A DNA stretch of 64,000 bases, taken from assembly GCF_000829415.1 (NCBI RefSeq), contig NZ_AP014637.1, forward strand, positions 4,171,001 to 4,235,000, written 5' to 3'. The stretch comes from Pseudomonas sp. StFLB209. Lineage in GTDB: Bacteria; Pseudomonadota; Gammaproteobacteria; Pseudomonadales; Pseudomonadaceae. The position numbers and the translations under genes were made by a program. Below are positions 53,919 through 63,823 of this stretch, piece after piece. The notes under the pieces were generated by a model. The model was not told the origin of the DNA. It worked only from the letters and a program-made list of their open reading frames with translations, and ran no database searches. The first letter of the stretch is position 1. Each line of letters starts with the position of its first letter.

Positions 53919-53983
53919 ATTACCCACACGGAAACAATGTATTACCCACGAAAAAGTGGCCTTCGTCACGACCAAGGGGTAAT
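53919..53983. promoter_or_regulatory. Phased ATTACCCAC repeats upstream of sthA
   Basis: ATTACCCAC occurs at 53919-53927 and 53941-53949, exactly 22 bp apart, and an inverted partial copy GGGTAAT is at 53977-53983. Two helical turns of spacing suit a regulator binding one face of the DNA. The rest of the 360-bp divergent gap (53713-54072) shows no recognised gene or promoter. Confidence 0.35.
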
Positions 53984-54072
53984 GTTCCCGGCTTGAGCGC
54001 AGCACTAGACTGCAACGCGTCATTTAGCCGCAGACGCCAACCCGGCGCGCGGCCTGTTCTATAGGAGTACGC

Positions 54073-55467
54073 ATGGCTGTCTACAACTACGATGTCGTGG
54101 TATTGGGGTCCGGTCCCGCCGGCGAAGGCGCAGCAATGAACGCTGCCAAGGCCGGTCGCAAGGTCGCGATGGTCGACAGCCGCCGTCAGGTCGGTGGCAA
54201 CTGCACCCATCTGGGTACCATCCCTTCCAAGGCACTGCGTCACGCGGTCAAGCAGATCATCCACTTCAACACCAATCCGATGTTTCGCGCCATTGGCGAG
54301 CCGCGTTGGTTCTCTTTCCCGGATGTGCTGAAAAGCGCCGAGGTGGTGATCGCCAAGCAAGTGACCTCGCGCACCAGCTACTACGCGCGTAACCGCGTTG
54401 ACGTGTTCTTCGGCACCGGCAGCTTCTCTGACGAAAACAGCGTCAGCGTGGTCGGCAGCAACGGCGTGGTCGACAAACTGGTCGCCAACCAGATCATCAT
54501 CGCCACCGGCTCGCGGCCTTATCGCCCGGCTGATATCGATTTCAACCACAAGCGAATTTACGACAGCGACACGATCCTGAGCCTCAGCCATACCCCGCGC
54601 AAGCTGATCATTTACGGCGCCGGTGTGATCGGGTGCGAGTACGCCTCGATCTTCAGTGGTCTGGGCGTGCTGGTCGAGCTGGTCGACAACCGCGATCAGT
54701 TGCTGAGCTTCCTGGACAAGGAAATCTCCCAGGGCCTGAGTTACCACTTCAGCAACAACAACGTCATGGTTCGTCACAACGAAGAGTACGAGCGCGTTGA
54801 AGGCCTGGAGAATGGTGTGGTCCTGCACCTCAAATCCGGCAAGAAGATCAAGGCCGACGCGTTGCTGTGGTGCAACGGACGGACCGGCAACACCGACAAG
54901 CTGGGCCTGGAAAACGTCGGCCTGAAAGCCAACGGTCGCGGGCAGATCGAAGTCGATGAAAACTACCGCACCGAGGTCAGCAATATCTATGGCGCCGGTG
55001 ACGTGATTGGCTGGCCGAGCCTGGCCAGTGCGGCCTATGACCAGGGGCGTTCAGCGGCGGGCAGCCTGGTGGATAACGGCAGTTGGCGCTACGTCAACGA
55101 CGTGCCTACCGGCATCTACACGATTCCCGAGATCAGTTCGATCGGCAAGACCGAGGCTGAGCTGACCGAAGCCCGGGTGCCGTATGAAGTCGGCAAGGCA
55201 TTTTTCAAAGGCATGGCCCGTGCGCAGATCTCCGATGAGCGGGTCGGTATGTTGAAGATCCTGTTTCACCGTGAAACCCTTGAGGTGCTGGGCGTGCATT
55301 GCTTCGGTGACCAGGCCTCGGAGATCGTTCACATCGGCCAGGCGATCATGAACCAGCCAGGTGAAGCCAATACGCTGAAGTACTTCGTCAATACCACCTT
55401 CAACTACCCGACCATGGCCGAAGCCTATCGGGTAGCGGCCTACGACGGTCTCAACCGGCTTTTTTGA
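54073..55467 (+). CDS. sthA: Soluble pyridine nucleotide transhydrogenase
   Basis: 464-residue flavoprotein disulfide reductase-fold enzyme (FAD motif [23 protein letters not shown] motif [20 protein letters not shown]). The redox-active CxxxxC of relatives is replaced by [10 protein letters not shown] with a single cysteine, diagnostic for SthA. It transfers reducing equivalents between NADPH and NADH in the cytoplasm. AGGAG precedes the ATG. A perfect GC hairpin follows. Confidence 0.96.
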   Translation: MAVYNYDVVVLGSGPAGEGAAMNAAKAGRKVAMVDSRRQVGGNCTHLGTIPSKALRHAVKQIIHFNTNPMFRAIGEPRWFSFPDVLKSAEVVIAKQVTSRTSYYARNRVDVFFGTGSFSDENSVSVVGSNGVVDKLVANQIIIATGSRPYRPADIDFNHKRIYDSDTILSLSHTPRKLIIYGAGVIGCEYASIFSGLGVLVELVDNRDQLLSFLDKEISQGLSYHFSNNNVMVRHNEEYERVEGLENGVVLHLKSGKKIKADALLWCNGRTGNTDKLGLENVGLKANGRGQIEVDENYRTEVSNIYGAGDVIGWPSLASAAYDQGRSAAGSLVDNGSWRYVNDVPTGIYTIPEISSIGKTEAELTEARVPYEVGKAFFKGMARAQISDERVGMLKILFHRETLEVLGVHCFGDQASEIVHIGQAIMNQPGEANTLKYFVNTTFNYPTMAEAYRVAAYDGLNRLF

Positions 55468-55471
55468 GCGG

Positions 55472-55500
55472 CTCCGGCCGGCGGCCTGAGCCGGCCGGAG
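55472..55500. terminator. GC-rich hairpin between sthA and the convergent phosphodiesterase gene
   Basis: CTCCGGCCGGC-ggcctga-GCCGGCCGGAG, an 11-bp perfect stem, with no T-run. It probably acts as a barrier or weak terminator between convergent genes. Confidence 0.6.
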
Positions 55501-55503
55501 AGA

Positions 55504-56226
55504 TCAGCGATTCCCGAGGGTGGCAGTGGCCAAACCGGGAAAGTCTGTGATCAGGCTGTCTACGCCGAAGTCGGCGAGCCGGCGCATCAGCGCCGGTTCG
55601 TTGACTGTCCATACCGACACGTGCAACCCCTGGCGCTGAGCCTTGAGCAGGCGTTCCGGGGTGCACAATGTCCAGTTCAGGGCGAGAATCTCACAGCCAT
55701 AGGCTTGCGCGACCTTCAACGGGTCGAGCCAGGCATATTCGGCTACCAGCCCACGAGAAATGTCCGGCGTCAGTTCCAGTGCTGCGCGCAGCACTTGCCG
55801 TGAGCTGGACGTGATGGTCACCTTGTCGAGCAGCCCGTGGCGCTGCACCAGCTCGCGGATGGCCAGTACCGTATTGGCGGCGCGGACCCTTGATGCGCTT
55901 TTCACTTCCAGTTGCCAGTGATCGAAATCGCAGTGTTCGAACAGGGTTTCCAGGCGCGGGATCGGACAGGGGCTGACCCAGCCGGGACCGCCGCGACGGG
56001 CGTCGTAAGTCACCAGATCGCTGGCCACATGTTCATGAACCTTGCCGCGCCGGTCGGTGGTGCGTTTGAGGGTTGGGTCATGGATGACCATCAGTTCGCC
56101 GTCGCGAGACAGGTGCAGGTCCAGTTCGCAACGGCGCACGCCGTGCTTCAGGCACTGCTGGAAACTGGCAAGGGTGTTCTCGGGGGCTTCGCCCTTGGCG
56201 CCGCGGTGGCCATAAATTAGCGTCAC
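55504..56226 (-). CDS. Glycerophosphodiester phosphodiesterase
   Basis: 240 residues of the GDPD TIM barrel: HRG-x-ENT motif (YGHRGAKGEAPENTLASF), metal ligands E-L-D-L-H-L, VIHDPTLKRTT, and catalytic His in IHD. There is no signal peptide, so it is cytoplasmic and UgpQ-like, releasing glycerol-3-phosphate from lipid head-group diesters. The start is GTG at 56226. In Pseudomonas this gene sits between sthA and the PilZ-lol genes, as here. Confidence 0.92.
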   Translation of the reverse strand: MTLIYGHRGAKGEAPENTLASFQQCLKHGVRRCELDLHLSRDGELMVIHDPTLKRTTDRRGKVHEHVASDLVTYDARRGGPGWVSPCPIPRLETLFEHCDFDHWQLEVKSASRVRAANTVLAIRELVQRHGLLDKVTITSSSRQVLRAALELTPDISRGLVAEYAWLDPLKVAQAYGCEILALNWTLCTPERLLKAQRQGLHVSVWTVNEPALMRRLADFGVDSLITDFPGLATATLGNR

Positions 56227-56296
56227 AAATACTCCGTAGCAGCGGCCGGGCGGCGATCCGCTTCAGCCGCGAATAGACGATTGATGGACCCGATGC

Positions 56297-56875
56297 TCAT
56301 GCGTCGGGCGCTGTGTTCTGTTCCCGCGCCTGACGTCGCTGCTGGGCCTGGCGCTGCAGCACGTGACGGGCGAGCAATTGCCGCTGTGCATCGGGCAGGT
56401 CGACAAATTCGGTATCAATTTCGAAGGCGTTATCTGCCTTGGGCGCGCAACTCACCACTCGGGCTTCGAGCATCATCCCGGCCGCTTGTGGCATGAGAAC
56501 CATTTTGATCGAGAGGCGTGAGTCAGGCGTGTAGGCCTGGGCTGAACTGAACTGGATCCCGCCTTCAGACAGCAGTACCGGTTGCGGGGTGCCCAGTTCG
56601 CCCAGTGCGGTATTGGCCACGACCTGGCCGAGCAGGTCGATGCGCTTGCTCATGGCTTTGAGGAAACCGTTCAACACCCGGTCGCGGTCATCGAGCTGGC
56701 GTAGCAGATGCTGGGACTCGAACTCGCTGACATGCAGCTCGCTGAGCAACTGAAACAGCGCGGTAATGCGCGGCATCGTGCAGCTGGCGGCCTCGTCGAG
56801 CGGGTTAATTTCCAGTGCGACGCTGTCTTCGATACGGTAGTATTCGCGGCGTCTTTCTTCATCTAATGTCGACAT
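56297..56875 (-). CDS. PilZ domain protein
   Basis: 192 residues. RREYYRIED near the N-terminus contains an RxxxR-like c-di-GMP binding motif, and LLSEGGIQFSS resembles the second (xSxxG) motif though its first Asp/Asn is not seen. A helical middle (LHVSEFESQHLLRQLDDRDR) is followed by a beta-rich end. It probably binds c-di-GMP; the output partner is unknown. The ATG at 56875 gives MSTLDEERRREYY; the frame upstream to 56968 lacks a site. It is divergent from lolC. Confidence 0.83.
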   Translation of the reverse strand: MSTLDEERRREYYRIEDSVALEINPLDEAASCTMPRITALFQLLSELHVSEFESQHLLRQLDDRDRVLNGFLKAMSKRIDLLGQVVANTALGELGTPQPVLLSEGGIQFSSAQAYTPDSRLSIKMVLMPQAAGMMLEARVVSCAPKADNAFEIDTEFVDLPDAQRQLLARHVLQRQAQQRRQAREQNTAPDA

Positions 56876-56976
56876 GGCGAACCCGTGCCTGCGGCTGTGG
56901 TCAGAGAGTTTCGAGTGTAAGGCCGCACATGGCAGCCCGCCACACGGATGTCCCATTCCTGCGAACAATTCCTTAA

Positions 56977-58227
56977 ATGTTCAGACCTCTTTTTGCTTTT
57001 ATCGGCACCCGCTACACCCGTGCCAAGCGACGTAATCATTTTGTTTCCTTTATTTCCCTGACGTCGATCATCGGCCTGGCCCTTGGCGTGGTGGTGATGA
57101 TTGTCGTGCTGTCGGTCATGAACGGTTTCGATCACGAGATGCGTACCCGCGTGTTGGGCATGGTGCCGCATGCCACGGTCGAAGGTGACGAGCCGATCCG
57201 CGACTGGCCGCAGTTGGCCGCCAAAGTCAGCGCCAGCCCGGGCGTGCAGGCGGTGGCGCCGTTTACCCAGATGCAGGGCTTGCTCAGCCACGAAGGCATG
57301 GTCCAGAAAGTCCTGCTCAATGGTATTGACCCGAGCCAGGAAGACAAGGTTTCGATCATCAGCCAATTCGTTCGTCAGGGCGCGCTCAGCCAGTTGGCGC
57401 CGGGTGAGTTCGGCATCATCATCGGCGACCGCGCCGCGAACAAGCTGGGTGTGAGCCTCGGTGACAAGCTGACCTTTGTCGCGCCCGAAGTGGCAGTGAC
57501 CCCGGCCGGTCTGTTTCCGCGCATGAAGCGCTTTACCGTGGTTGGTATCTTTCATGTCGGTGCCGGCGAGATCGACGGTTTTCTCGGCCTGACCAATATC
57601 GAGGACCTGGGTCGCCTGCGCCGTTGGCAGCCCGATCAGGTGCAGGGCCTGCGCCTGAAGTTCGATGACCTGTTCGAGGCACCGCGTGGCGCCTGGCAGA
57701 TCGCTCAGGATCTTGGCGGCAGCAAGTATTACTCGCGTGACTGGACCCGCACTCACGGCAACCTGTACCAGGCCATCCGCATGGAGAAATCCATGATTGG
57801 CTTGCTGCTGTTGCTGATCGTTGCGGTGGCGGCGTTCAACATCATTTCCACACTGGTGATGGTGGTCAACGACAAGAAGGGTGATATCGCGATCCTGCGT
57901 ACGCTGGGTTCCACGCCGGGGCAGATCATGGCCATCTTCATGGTCCAGGGCACCGTGATCGGCGTGGTCGGCACCCTGATCGGTGCCGGGGTGGGCATTC
58001 TGGCTGCGCTCAATGTCAGTGCTGCGATTGCCGGTCTGGAACGCCTGATCGGCCACAAGTTTCTCAATGCGGATGTCTACTTCATCGACTACCTGCCGTC
58101 ACAAGTGATGGCTCAGGATGTGCTTCAGGTGTGTGGCGCCGCATTGCTCCTGAGTTTCCTCGCCACCCTGTATCCAGCCTGGCGCGCAGCGCGCACCCAG
58201 CCGGCAGAGGCGTTACGTTATGAGTGA
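56977..58227 (+). CDS. lolC: Lipoprotein-releasing ABC transporter permease LolC
   Basis: 416 residues: N-terminal membrane helix after the basic [13 protein letters not shown] start ([20 protein letters not shown]), a large periplasmic domain (about 45-265) and three C-terminal helices with FtsX-type sequence ([20 protein letters not shown]). Part of LolCDE, which extracts mature lipoproteins from the inner membrane for LolA. It overlaps lolD by 8 bp. The paralogue downstream is 50-60 percent alike by eye; C versus E naming follows gene order. Confidence 0.93.
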   Translation: MFRPLFAFIGTRYTRAKRRNHFVSFISLTSIIGLALGVVVMIVVLSVMNGFDHEMRTRVLGMVPHATVEGDEPIRDWPQLAAKVSASPGVQAVAPFTQMQGLLSHEGMVQKVLLNGIDPSQEDKVSIISQFVRQGALSQLAPGEFGIIIGDRAANKLGVSLGDKLTFVAPEVAVTPAGLFPRMKRFTVVGIFHVGAGEIDGFLGLTNIEDLGRLRRWQPDQVQGLRLKFDDLFEAPRGAWQIAQDLGGSKYYSRDWTRTHGNLYQAIRMEKSMIGLLLLLIVAVAAFNIISTLVMVVNDKKGDIAILRTLGSTPGQIMAIFMVQGTVIGVVGTLIGAGVGILAALNVSAAIAGLERLIGHKFLNADVYFIDYLPSQVMAQDVLQVCGAALLLSFLATLYPAWRAARTQPAEALRYE

Positions 58228-58918
58228 GTCGGGCATGTCTGAAAAAGCTGTGTTGAGTTGCCGCAACCTGGGTAAGTCCTACGATGAGGGGCCGGAGTCA
58301 GTTGTGGTGTTGTCTGGCCTGCAACTGGAACTGTTTCCCGGCGAACGGGTGGCGATCATCGGCAGTTCGGGTTCCGGCAAGAGTACCTTGCTCAACCTGC
58401 TGGGCGGTCTCGATACACCGTCGCAGGGCAGTGTCTGGCTGGCCGGTGAAGAGCTGTCTGCGCTGAACGAGAAAGCGCGTGGCCTGCTGCGCAACCGGGC
58501 GCTGGGCTTCGTTTATCAGTTTCACCACCTGCTGCCTGAGTTCACCGCGCTGGAGAACGTCTGCATGCCGTTGCTGATCGGCAAAACGCCGATCCCTGAG
58601 GCGCGCGATCGGGCCACCGCGTTGCTCAAGCGGGTCGGCCTGAGCCATCGTCTGGCGCACAAGCCCGCCGAGCTGTCTGGCGGTGAGCGTCAGCGCGTGG
58701 CGATTGCCAGGGCACTGGTCAACGAGCCAGGTCTGGTGATGCTCGACGAGCCGACCGGCAACCTCGACCATCACACGGGGCAGGGGATTCAGGACCTGAT
58801 GCGCGAGCTGAGCACCGCGTCGCGCACCGCGTTTCTGGTGGTGACCCATGACTTGAATCTGGCCAGGCAGATGGACCGTGTCCTGCGCCTGGAAGACGGC
58901 CGGCTGGTCGCCGACTGA
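58220..58918 (+). CDS. lolD: Lipoprotein-releasing ABC transporter ATPase LolD
   Basis: 232 residues with Walker [10 protein letters not shown], signature [15 protein letters not shown], Walker [12 protein letters not shown] and H-loop VTHD. It powers LolCDE. The ATG at 58220 overlaps lolC; a second ATG at 58235 after GTGAGTCGGGC would shorten it by five residues and is equally plausible. A 169-bp repeat separates it from lolE. Confidence 0.96.
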   Translation: MSESGMSEKAVLSCRNLGKSYDEGPESVVVLSGLQLELFPGERVAIIGSSGSGKSTLLNLLGGLDTPSQGSVWLAGEELSALNEKARGLLRNRALGFVYQFHHLLPEFTALENVCMPLLIGKTPIPEARDRATALLKRVGLSHRLAHKPAELSGGERQRVAIARALVNEPGLVMLDEPTGNLDHHTGQGIQDLMRELSTASRTAFLVVTHDLNLARQMDRVLRLEDGRLVAD

Positions 58919-58962
58919 TTCAGCCGGCCCGCTACCTCCTGAGGTGGCGGGTCGATTCTTTG

Positions 58963-59131
58963 CCTGGCGTGGTGAGTCACAAGTTCGCGTGATAAATGGC
59001 GAGTGATTTTTGCAGCCAGGCAAGGCGCCGCGACGAGCCATAGCAGGGCTATGGCGAGGAGTGGCAACGCTGCATGGCAGTGCAAGGCACCGCCAGTATT
59101 GTGCAGTTAACTTGTGATTCACCACGCTAGG
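58963..59131. repeat. 169-bp inverted-repeat element inside the lol operon
   Basis: Terminal inverted repeats of about 23 bp: left from 58963 includes GGCGTGGTGAGTCACAAGTT, and the right end reversed reads AGCGTGGTGAATCACAAGTT. The interior holds a perfect hairpin GCCATAGC-agg-GCTATGGC (59037-59055). It is non-coding. Its last bases (AGG, 59129-59131) plus TG form the probable ribosome site of lolE, 8 nt before its ATG. Confidence 0.75.
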
Positions 59132-59141
59132 TGCCCTGCGA

Positions 59142-60386
59142 ATGTTCAGACCCTTATCCATCTTCATCGGCGCGCGCTACACCCGGGCCAAGCGTCGCAA
59201 AAGTTTTATCTCGTTCATTTCCATGACCTCGATGATTGGCCTGGCCCTCGGTGTGCTGGCGATGATCGTTGTGTTGTCCGTGATGAACGGCTTTCAGCGG
59301 GAAATGAGCTCGCGCATCCTCGGCATGGTGCCGCACGCTTCGATTCTCGGGGTCAAGCCGCTGGACGACTGGCAGCAGGTTGCCGATGCAGCGCTGCGCA
59401 ATCCTGAGGTGGTGGCGGCTGCGCCGTTGACCGAAATGGAAGGCATGCTGTCGTACCGTGGCGCCATGCAGCCGATTCAGGTCAGCGGCATCGATCCGGC
59501 CCGTGAGCATGAAGTCTCGATTGTGACCCGGCACATCACCCGTGGCAGCCTGCAAGACCTCAAACCCGGCGAGTTCGGGGTGGTACTGGGCGAGATCACG
59601 GCGCGGCGTTTTCGCTTGAATGTGGGCGATGCGCTGACCTTGATTGTGCCGGAAATCAGCAATGCGCCTGGCGGCATCACGCCGCGTCTGCAGCGTCTGA
59701 CCGTGGTGGGGCTGTTCAAGGTCGGTGCCGAGCTGGATGGCTCGATGGCGTTGATGAATATTGCCGATGCCGGGCAGATGCAACGCTGGCAGCCTGGTCA
59801 GGTGCAGGGGGTGCGTCTGGCGCTCAAGGATCTGTACAAGGCGCCAGAGGTGTCCAGGTCGATTGCCGGCGGGCTCGGCAGTGCCTATCGCGCCGATGAC
59901 TGGAGCCACACCCAGGGCAGTCTGTTCAGCGCCATGAAGATGGAAAAGACCATGATTGGCCTGCTGCTTCTGATGATCGTTGCGGTGGCGGCGTTCAACA
60001 TCATTGCCACGCTGATCATGGTGGTCAACGACAAGGGCGCCGATATCGCGATCCTGCGCACCCTGGGTGCGACGCCGCGGCAGATCATGGGGATCTTCAT
60101 CATTCAGGGCTCCCTGATCGGTGTGGTGGGTACCCTGATCGGCGGCGTGCTGGGGGTGATCGCAGCGCTGAATGTCAGTGCGCTGGTCGGCTGGCTGGAG
60201 CGGGTTACCGGCCAGCATGTGTTCAGCGCTGATGTGTATTTCATCAGCAACCTGCCGTCCGAGTTGCAGGCTGCTGACGTGCTGCTGATTTGCAGCGCCG
60301 GCTTCATTCTCAGTTTTCTGGCCACCATCTACCCGGCCTGGCGTGCCGCCAAGGTCGAGCCGGCGACTGCCCTGCGCTACGAATAA
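59142..60386 (+). CDS. lolE: Lipoprotein-releasing ABC transporter permease LolE
   Basis: 414 residues, the second permease of LolCDE with the same topology as LolC ([40 protein letters not shown]). It pairs with LolC across LolD dimers. It is expressed from the lolC promoter unless the element upstream carries its own. Its last 10 bp overlap the end of the convergent histidine kinase gene. Confidence 0.93.
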   Translation: MFRPLSIFIGARYTRAKRRKSFISFISMTSMIGLALGVLAMIVVLSVMNGFQREMSSRILGMVPHASILGVKPLDDWQQVADAALRNPEVVAAAPLTEMEGMLSYRGAMQPIQVSGIDPAREHEVSIVTRHITRGSLQDLKPGEFGVVLGEITARRFRLNVGDALTLIVPEISNAPGGITPRLQRLTVVGLFKVGAELDGSMALMNIADAGQMQRWQPGQVQGVRLALKDLYKAPEVSRSIAGGLGSAYRADDWSHTQGSLFSAMKMEKTMIGLLLLMIVAVAAFNIIATLIMVVNDKGADIAILRTLGATPRQIMGIFIIQGSLIGVVGTLIGGVLGVIAALNVSALVGWLERVTGQHVFSADVYFISNLPSELQAADVLLICSAGFILSFLATIYPAWRAAKVEPATALRYE

Positions 60387-61729
60387 GCTGGCAGGCGGAT
60401 CACGAAGCGGGTCAGCCCGCCTTGTGACTGGCACTCGATCGTCCCGCCATGGGCGTGGATGATCGAGCGGCAGATCGCCAATCCCAGCCCTGCATGCTCG
60501 TGACGGTCGGCCCGCGAAGTATCGGCGCGATAGAAACGATCAAACAGGCGCGCCACGACGTGGGGCGGGATGTCCGCCCCGGGATTCTCTACGGTCAGCA
60601 TCGCGCCTGCGGCGCTGTCTTGCAGTATTACGGCAATCTGGCCGCCGCTTGGGGTAAAGCGCAGGGCATTGCTCAGCAAGTTGGACAGCACCCGGCGTAA
60701 CAGGGCGCGATCACCACGCGACACTGCCTGACCCACGCGGTGCAGCTCGATGCTGGCATCCTCGGCCAGCGGTGCAAGGTACTCCAGCACCGCATCGGCT
60801 TCATCTTCCAGGCGCAGTTCATCCTGCGCCGGGGCCAGCAAGCCTTGTTCGGTTTTGGCCAGCAACAGCATGTCATTGACCATCTGCGCCAGGCTTTGCA
60901 GCTCTTCCAGATTGCCGAGCAACGTTTCGCGGTAGTGTTCGGGCGTTCGCTGCCGGGTCAGGGTCACCTGGGTCTGGGTCAGCAGGTTGGACAGCGGCGT
61001 GCGTAACTCATGGGCAATGTCGGCACTGAACGCCGAGAGTCGCTGAAAGCTGTCTTCCAGGCGGGTGAGCATGGCGTTGAAGGTGCGGGTAAGTTCGGCC
61101 AGCTCGGCTGGCATCCGGGCGTCGGGCAGGCGAGTGGTCAACGAGCTGGCCGAGACCCCGGCCGCCACTGCGCTCATGCGCTGCAGCGGCCGCAAACCGC
61201 TGCGCGCCGCCCAGGCGCCGAGCAGTGCGGTGGCCAGGGCGCAGAGCCCCACGGTCAGCCAGATCAGGTGCTGCATGCGCTGTAGAAAGTGCTGATGGTG
61301 AGTGATGTCCAGCACCAGCGTCAGGCGCGGCGAGCCGGGCTGCGCCGGGTCCAGCGGTGCCGTGAAGACCCGATAGTCGCCCAGAGTCTCGCTCAGGGTA
61401 TGCAGGCCAGTGCTGGACGGCAGCGAGAGTTGTGAGGGGGTGTTATCGAACCAGATATGACCCTGGGCATCGCTGATGCGCAGCATCAGATCGGCATGGC
61501 TGGTCAATTGCGTTTGATGCGTTGCCAGCGCCGCAGGATCCTTTACGTCTTGCAACGCAGCCCGCAGGCTGGCCAGTCGACTGTCGAACAATTGCTGGTC
61601 CAGTTCCACGAAGTGACTGGCACTGGTCTGGCTGAACAGCGCCCCGGCAATCAGTGACACCAGCGCTGTGCAGCCCGCGAACAGCAGCGCCAGGCGGCTG
61701 CGCAACGACAGTCTTGCCAGCCTGCTCAC
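60377..61729 (-). CDS. Heavy-metal-type sensor histidine kinase (CusS/CopS-like)
   Basis: 450 residues: two transmembrane segments (about 12-34 and 155-175) flanking a periplasmic sensor with histidines ([10 protein letters not shown]), a HAMP region, the H-box [14 protein letters not shown] with H240, then N box ([13 protein letters not shown]) and G boxes (HAGLGLAI). It resembles IrlS/CusS metal sensors, but no efflux genes are adjacent, so the signal is unconfirmed. It overlaps the regulator gene by 4 bp. Confidence 0.9.
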   Translation of the reverse strand: MSRLARLSLRSRLALLFAGCTALVSLIAGALFSQTSASHFVELDQQLFDSRLASLRAALQDVKDPAALATHQTQLTSHADLMLRISDAQGHIWFDNTPSQLSLPSSTGLHTLSETLGDYRVFTAPLDPAQPGSPRLTLVLDITHHQHFLQRMQHLIWLTVGLCALATALLGAWAARSGLRPLQRMSAVAAGVSASSLTTRLPDARMPAELAELTRTFNAMLTRLEDSFQRLSAFSADIAHELRTPLSNLLTQTQVTLTRQRTPEHYRETLLGNLEELQSLAQMVNDMLLLAKTEQGLLAPAQDELRLEDEADAVLEYLAPLAEDASIELHRVGQAVSRGDRALLRRVLSNLLSNALRFTPSGGQIAVILQDSAAGAMLTVENPGADIPPHVVARLFDRFYRADTSRADRHEHAGLGLAICRSIIHAHGGTIECQSQGGLTRFVIRLPAYS

Positions 61730-62400
61730 GGCGCCTGCTCCTGCAGTACGTAGCCCATGCCGCGCACGGTGTGGATCAGCTTGTGGTCGAAGTCGTCATC
61801 GACCTTCATGCGCAGGCGGCGCACCGCCACTTCGATGACATTGGTGTCGCTGTCGAAGTGCATGTCCCAGACCTGGGCAGCAATCAGCGACTTGGGCAGC
61901 ACTTCGCCCTGGCGGCGCAACAGCAGTTCCAGCAGGGCGAATTCTTTGGTGGTCAGGTCCAGGCGTTGCCCCTCGCGCTCGACCTTGCGCTGCAACAGGT
62001 CCAGACGCAGCTCGCCAAGCTGCAGGCAGGTCTCCTGAGGCGGCGCCCGACGCAGCAAGGTGCGGACCCTGGCGAGCAACTCGGAAAATGCGAACGGCTT
62101 GACCAGATAATCATCGGCGCCCAACTCCAGGCCGCGGACCCGATCTTCGATGGCATCGCGGGCCGTGAGAAACAACACCGGGGTCTGTAGCCCGTTGGCG
62201 CGCAGTTGCTCAAGAATCTGCCAGCCATCGACGCCGGGTAGCATCACATCGAGAATCAGTAGCGCATGTTCGCCGCTCAGTGCGCGGTGCAGGCCACTGT
62301 GGCCGTCATTAGCCAGCTCGCTGTCGAAGCCGGCTTCGTTGAGCCCCTGGCGCAGGGATTGGCCGGTGCGGGCCTGGTCTTCGACGATCAGTAATTTCAT
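61726..62400 (-). CDS. OmpR/CopR-family response regulator
   Basis: 224 residues: receiver domain with D51 as the phosphorylation site ([10 protein letters not shown]) and K in LVKPF, and an OmpR-type winged-helix domain ([35 protein letters not shown]). It is the first gene of a two-gene operon with the kinase. Similar to CopR/CusR regulators of copper response; targets are not visible here. Confidence 0.92.
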   Translation of the reverse strand: MKLLIVEDQARTGQSLRQGLNEAGFDSELANDGHSGLHRALSGEHALLILDVMLPGVDGWQILEQLRANGLQTPVLFLTARDAIEDRVRGLELGADDYLVKPFAFSELLARVRTLLRRAPPQETCLQLGELRLDLLQRKVEREGQRLDLTTKEFALLELLLRRQGEVLPKSLIAAQVWDMHFDSDTNVIEVAVRRLRMKVDDDFDHKLIHTVRGMGYVLQEQAP

Positions 62401-62560
62401 CTGCCGATCACTGCTTGCTTAAAACAGGCTTTATACCGTGTCAGGCGGGCCAGCGGTGCAAGCTTACTGTGTTGTAATCCGCCGCATGGCCGCACGGGCT
62501 GAACGCTGCCGGCAAAACAGGTAGACTTGCCGGGTTATTTTCCGAGATTCCTATACCGCC

Positions 62561-63391
62561 ATGCATCCTGCCGCCGAACACTCGCCTCTGGGCAAGTCCA
62601 GTGAGTACGTCTCTAGCTACACGCCTGAGTTGCTGTTTCCGATTCCGCGCGCCGCGAAATGGGCCGAATTGGGCCTGAGCGCCGAGACACTGCCGTATCA
62701 GGGCGTCGATGTGTGGAACTGTTATGAGCTGTCCTGGCTGCTGCCGTCGGGCAAGCCGGTGGTGGCGATTGCCGAGTTCAGCGTGCCGGCCGACTCGCCG
62801 AATATTATCGAGTCCAAGTCGTTCAAGCTGTACCTCAACTCCCTGAATCAGACCGTATTCACCAGCCGTGAAGCCTTGCACGAAGTGTTGGTCAGCGACC
62901 TGTCGGCAGCGGCCGGCAAACCGGTTGGCGTGCGTATCAGCAGCCTGGACGAGATCACTGCACAGGGTGTGGCGGCCTTGCCTGGCGAGTGCATCGATGA
63001 GCTGGATATCGAAGTCAGCAGCTATGATCATCCGCGTCCCGAGTTGTTGCGCTGTGACCCGGCCCAGGTGGTCGAGCATAGCCTTTACAGTCACCTGCTC
63101 AAATCCAATTGCCCGGTGACCAGCCAGCCGGACTGGGGCACGGTGGTGGTGGAGTATCGCGGCGCGCAACTGGACCCGGCCAGCCTGCTGGCGTACATCG
63201 TCAGCTTCCGCCAGCATTCGGATTTCCATGAGCAGTGCGTCGAGCGCATCTTTCTCGATCTTCAGCGCTTGCTCAAGCCGGAAACACTCACTGTGTATGC
63301 GCGTTATGTACGCCGTGGCGGGCTGGACATCAATCCGTACCGCAGCACCCATGCCTTGCCGATCAGCAACGAGCGTCTGGCACGTCAGTGA
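62561..63391 (+). CDS. queF: NADPH-dependent 7-cyano-7-deazaguanine reductase
   Basis: 276 residues of the bimodular (YqeJ/E. coli-type) QueF: thioimide-forming Cys184 and proton donor Asp191 in [13 protein letters not shown], substrate Glu in the [12 protein letters not shown] block, and the N-terminal half containing [15 protein letters not shown]. It reduces preQ0 to preQ1 in queuosine tRNA modification. A bidirectional terminator follows. No preQ1 riboswitch was recognised in the 160 bp upstream. Confidence 0.96.
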   Translation: MHPAAEHSPLGKSSEYVSSYTPELLFPIPRAAKWAELGLSAETLPYQGVDVWNCYELSWLLPSGKPVVAIAEFSVPADSPNIIESKSFKLYLNSLNQTVFTSREALHEVLVSDLSAAAGKPVGVRISSLDEITAQGVAALPGECIDELDIEVSSYDHPRPELLRCDPAQVVEHSLYSHLLKSNCPVTSQPDWGTVVVEYRGAQLDPASLLAYIVSFRQHSDFHEQCVERIFLDLQRLLKPETLTVYARYVRRGGLDINPYRSTHALPISNERLARQ

Positions 63392-63405
63392 AATGTTTTG
63401 CAATG

Positions 63406-63436
63406 AAAAAGCCCGTCAAATGACGGGCTTTTTTTT
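63406..63436. terminator. Bidirectional terminator between queF and the DUF4404 gene
   Basis: AAAAA-GCCCGTCA-aa-TGACGGGC-TTTTTTTT. Perfect 8-bp stem with T-runs on both strands. Confidence 0.93.
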
Positions 63437-63444
63437 GAAGGGTG

Positions 63445-63714
63445 TCAGATGCCGATATTGCCCAAGGTCACGACGATATTACGCAGCGTGCCGGCGATAC
63501 CCGGATGTTCCAGTTCGAAGCGCTCGACCGCCAGGTTGACGCCATCCACCAGGCTGGTGTCTTGCGTGTGAGTGGCGTCTTCCAGTTCGATCTTGCTTTT
63601 GATCTGTTGCATCAGTTCATGCAGCTCAACACGCTCGGTTTCCGACAGCGGCGGGTTCTGTTCCAGTTGCTCATGCAGGGCATTGAGTTGTTCTTGCAGT
63701 TCGCGGGCGGGCAT
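63445..63714 (-). CDS. DUF4404 family protein
   Basis: 89-residue helical protein: LQEQLNALHEQLEQNPPLSE, then VELHELMQQIKSKIELE, an amphipathic coiled-coil-like N-terminal half, and a conserved FELEHPGIAGTLRNIVVTLG end. It is a cytoplasmic protein of unknown function. It is convergent with queF. Confidence 0.85.
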   Translation of the reverse strand: MPARELQEQLNALHEQLEQNPPLSETERVELHELMQQIKSKIELEDATHTQDTSLVDGVNLAVERFELEHPGIAGTLRNIVVTLGNIGI

Positions 63715-63823
63715 GGCGTGCTCCTTCTTCGATAAGCCTCACTCATGGACCCTTGGTGCAGGCGAAAGGTCCCTGTTGCCAGTAAGCCTAATCCAGATCG
63801 GAGTGCTTTGCCGCTGACCGGCG

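Noticed and set aside
53825..54064. Short plus-strand frame upstream of sthA
   Set aside because: No ribosome site, low-complexity basic C-terminus, and it spans the phased repeats.
56863..58056. Long antisense frames over lolC, lolE, gap, mfd and the sha operon
   Set aside because: High-GC codon bias opens antisense frames; these are His/Gln/Arg-rich with no domains and oppose well-identified genes.
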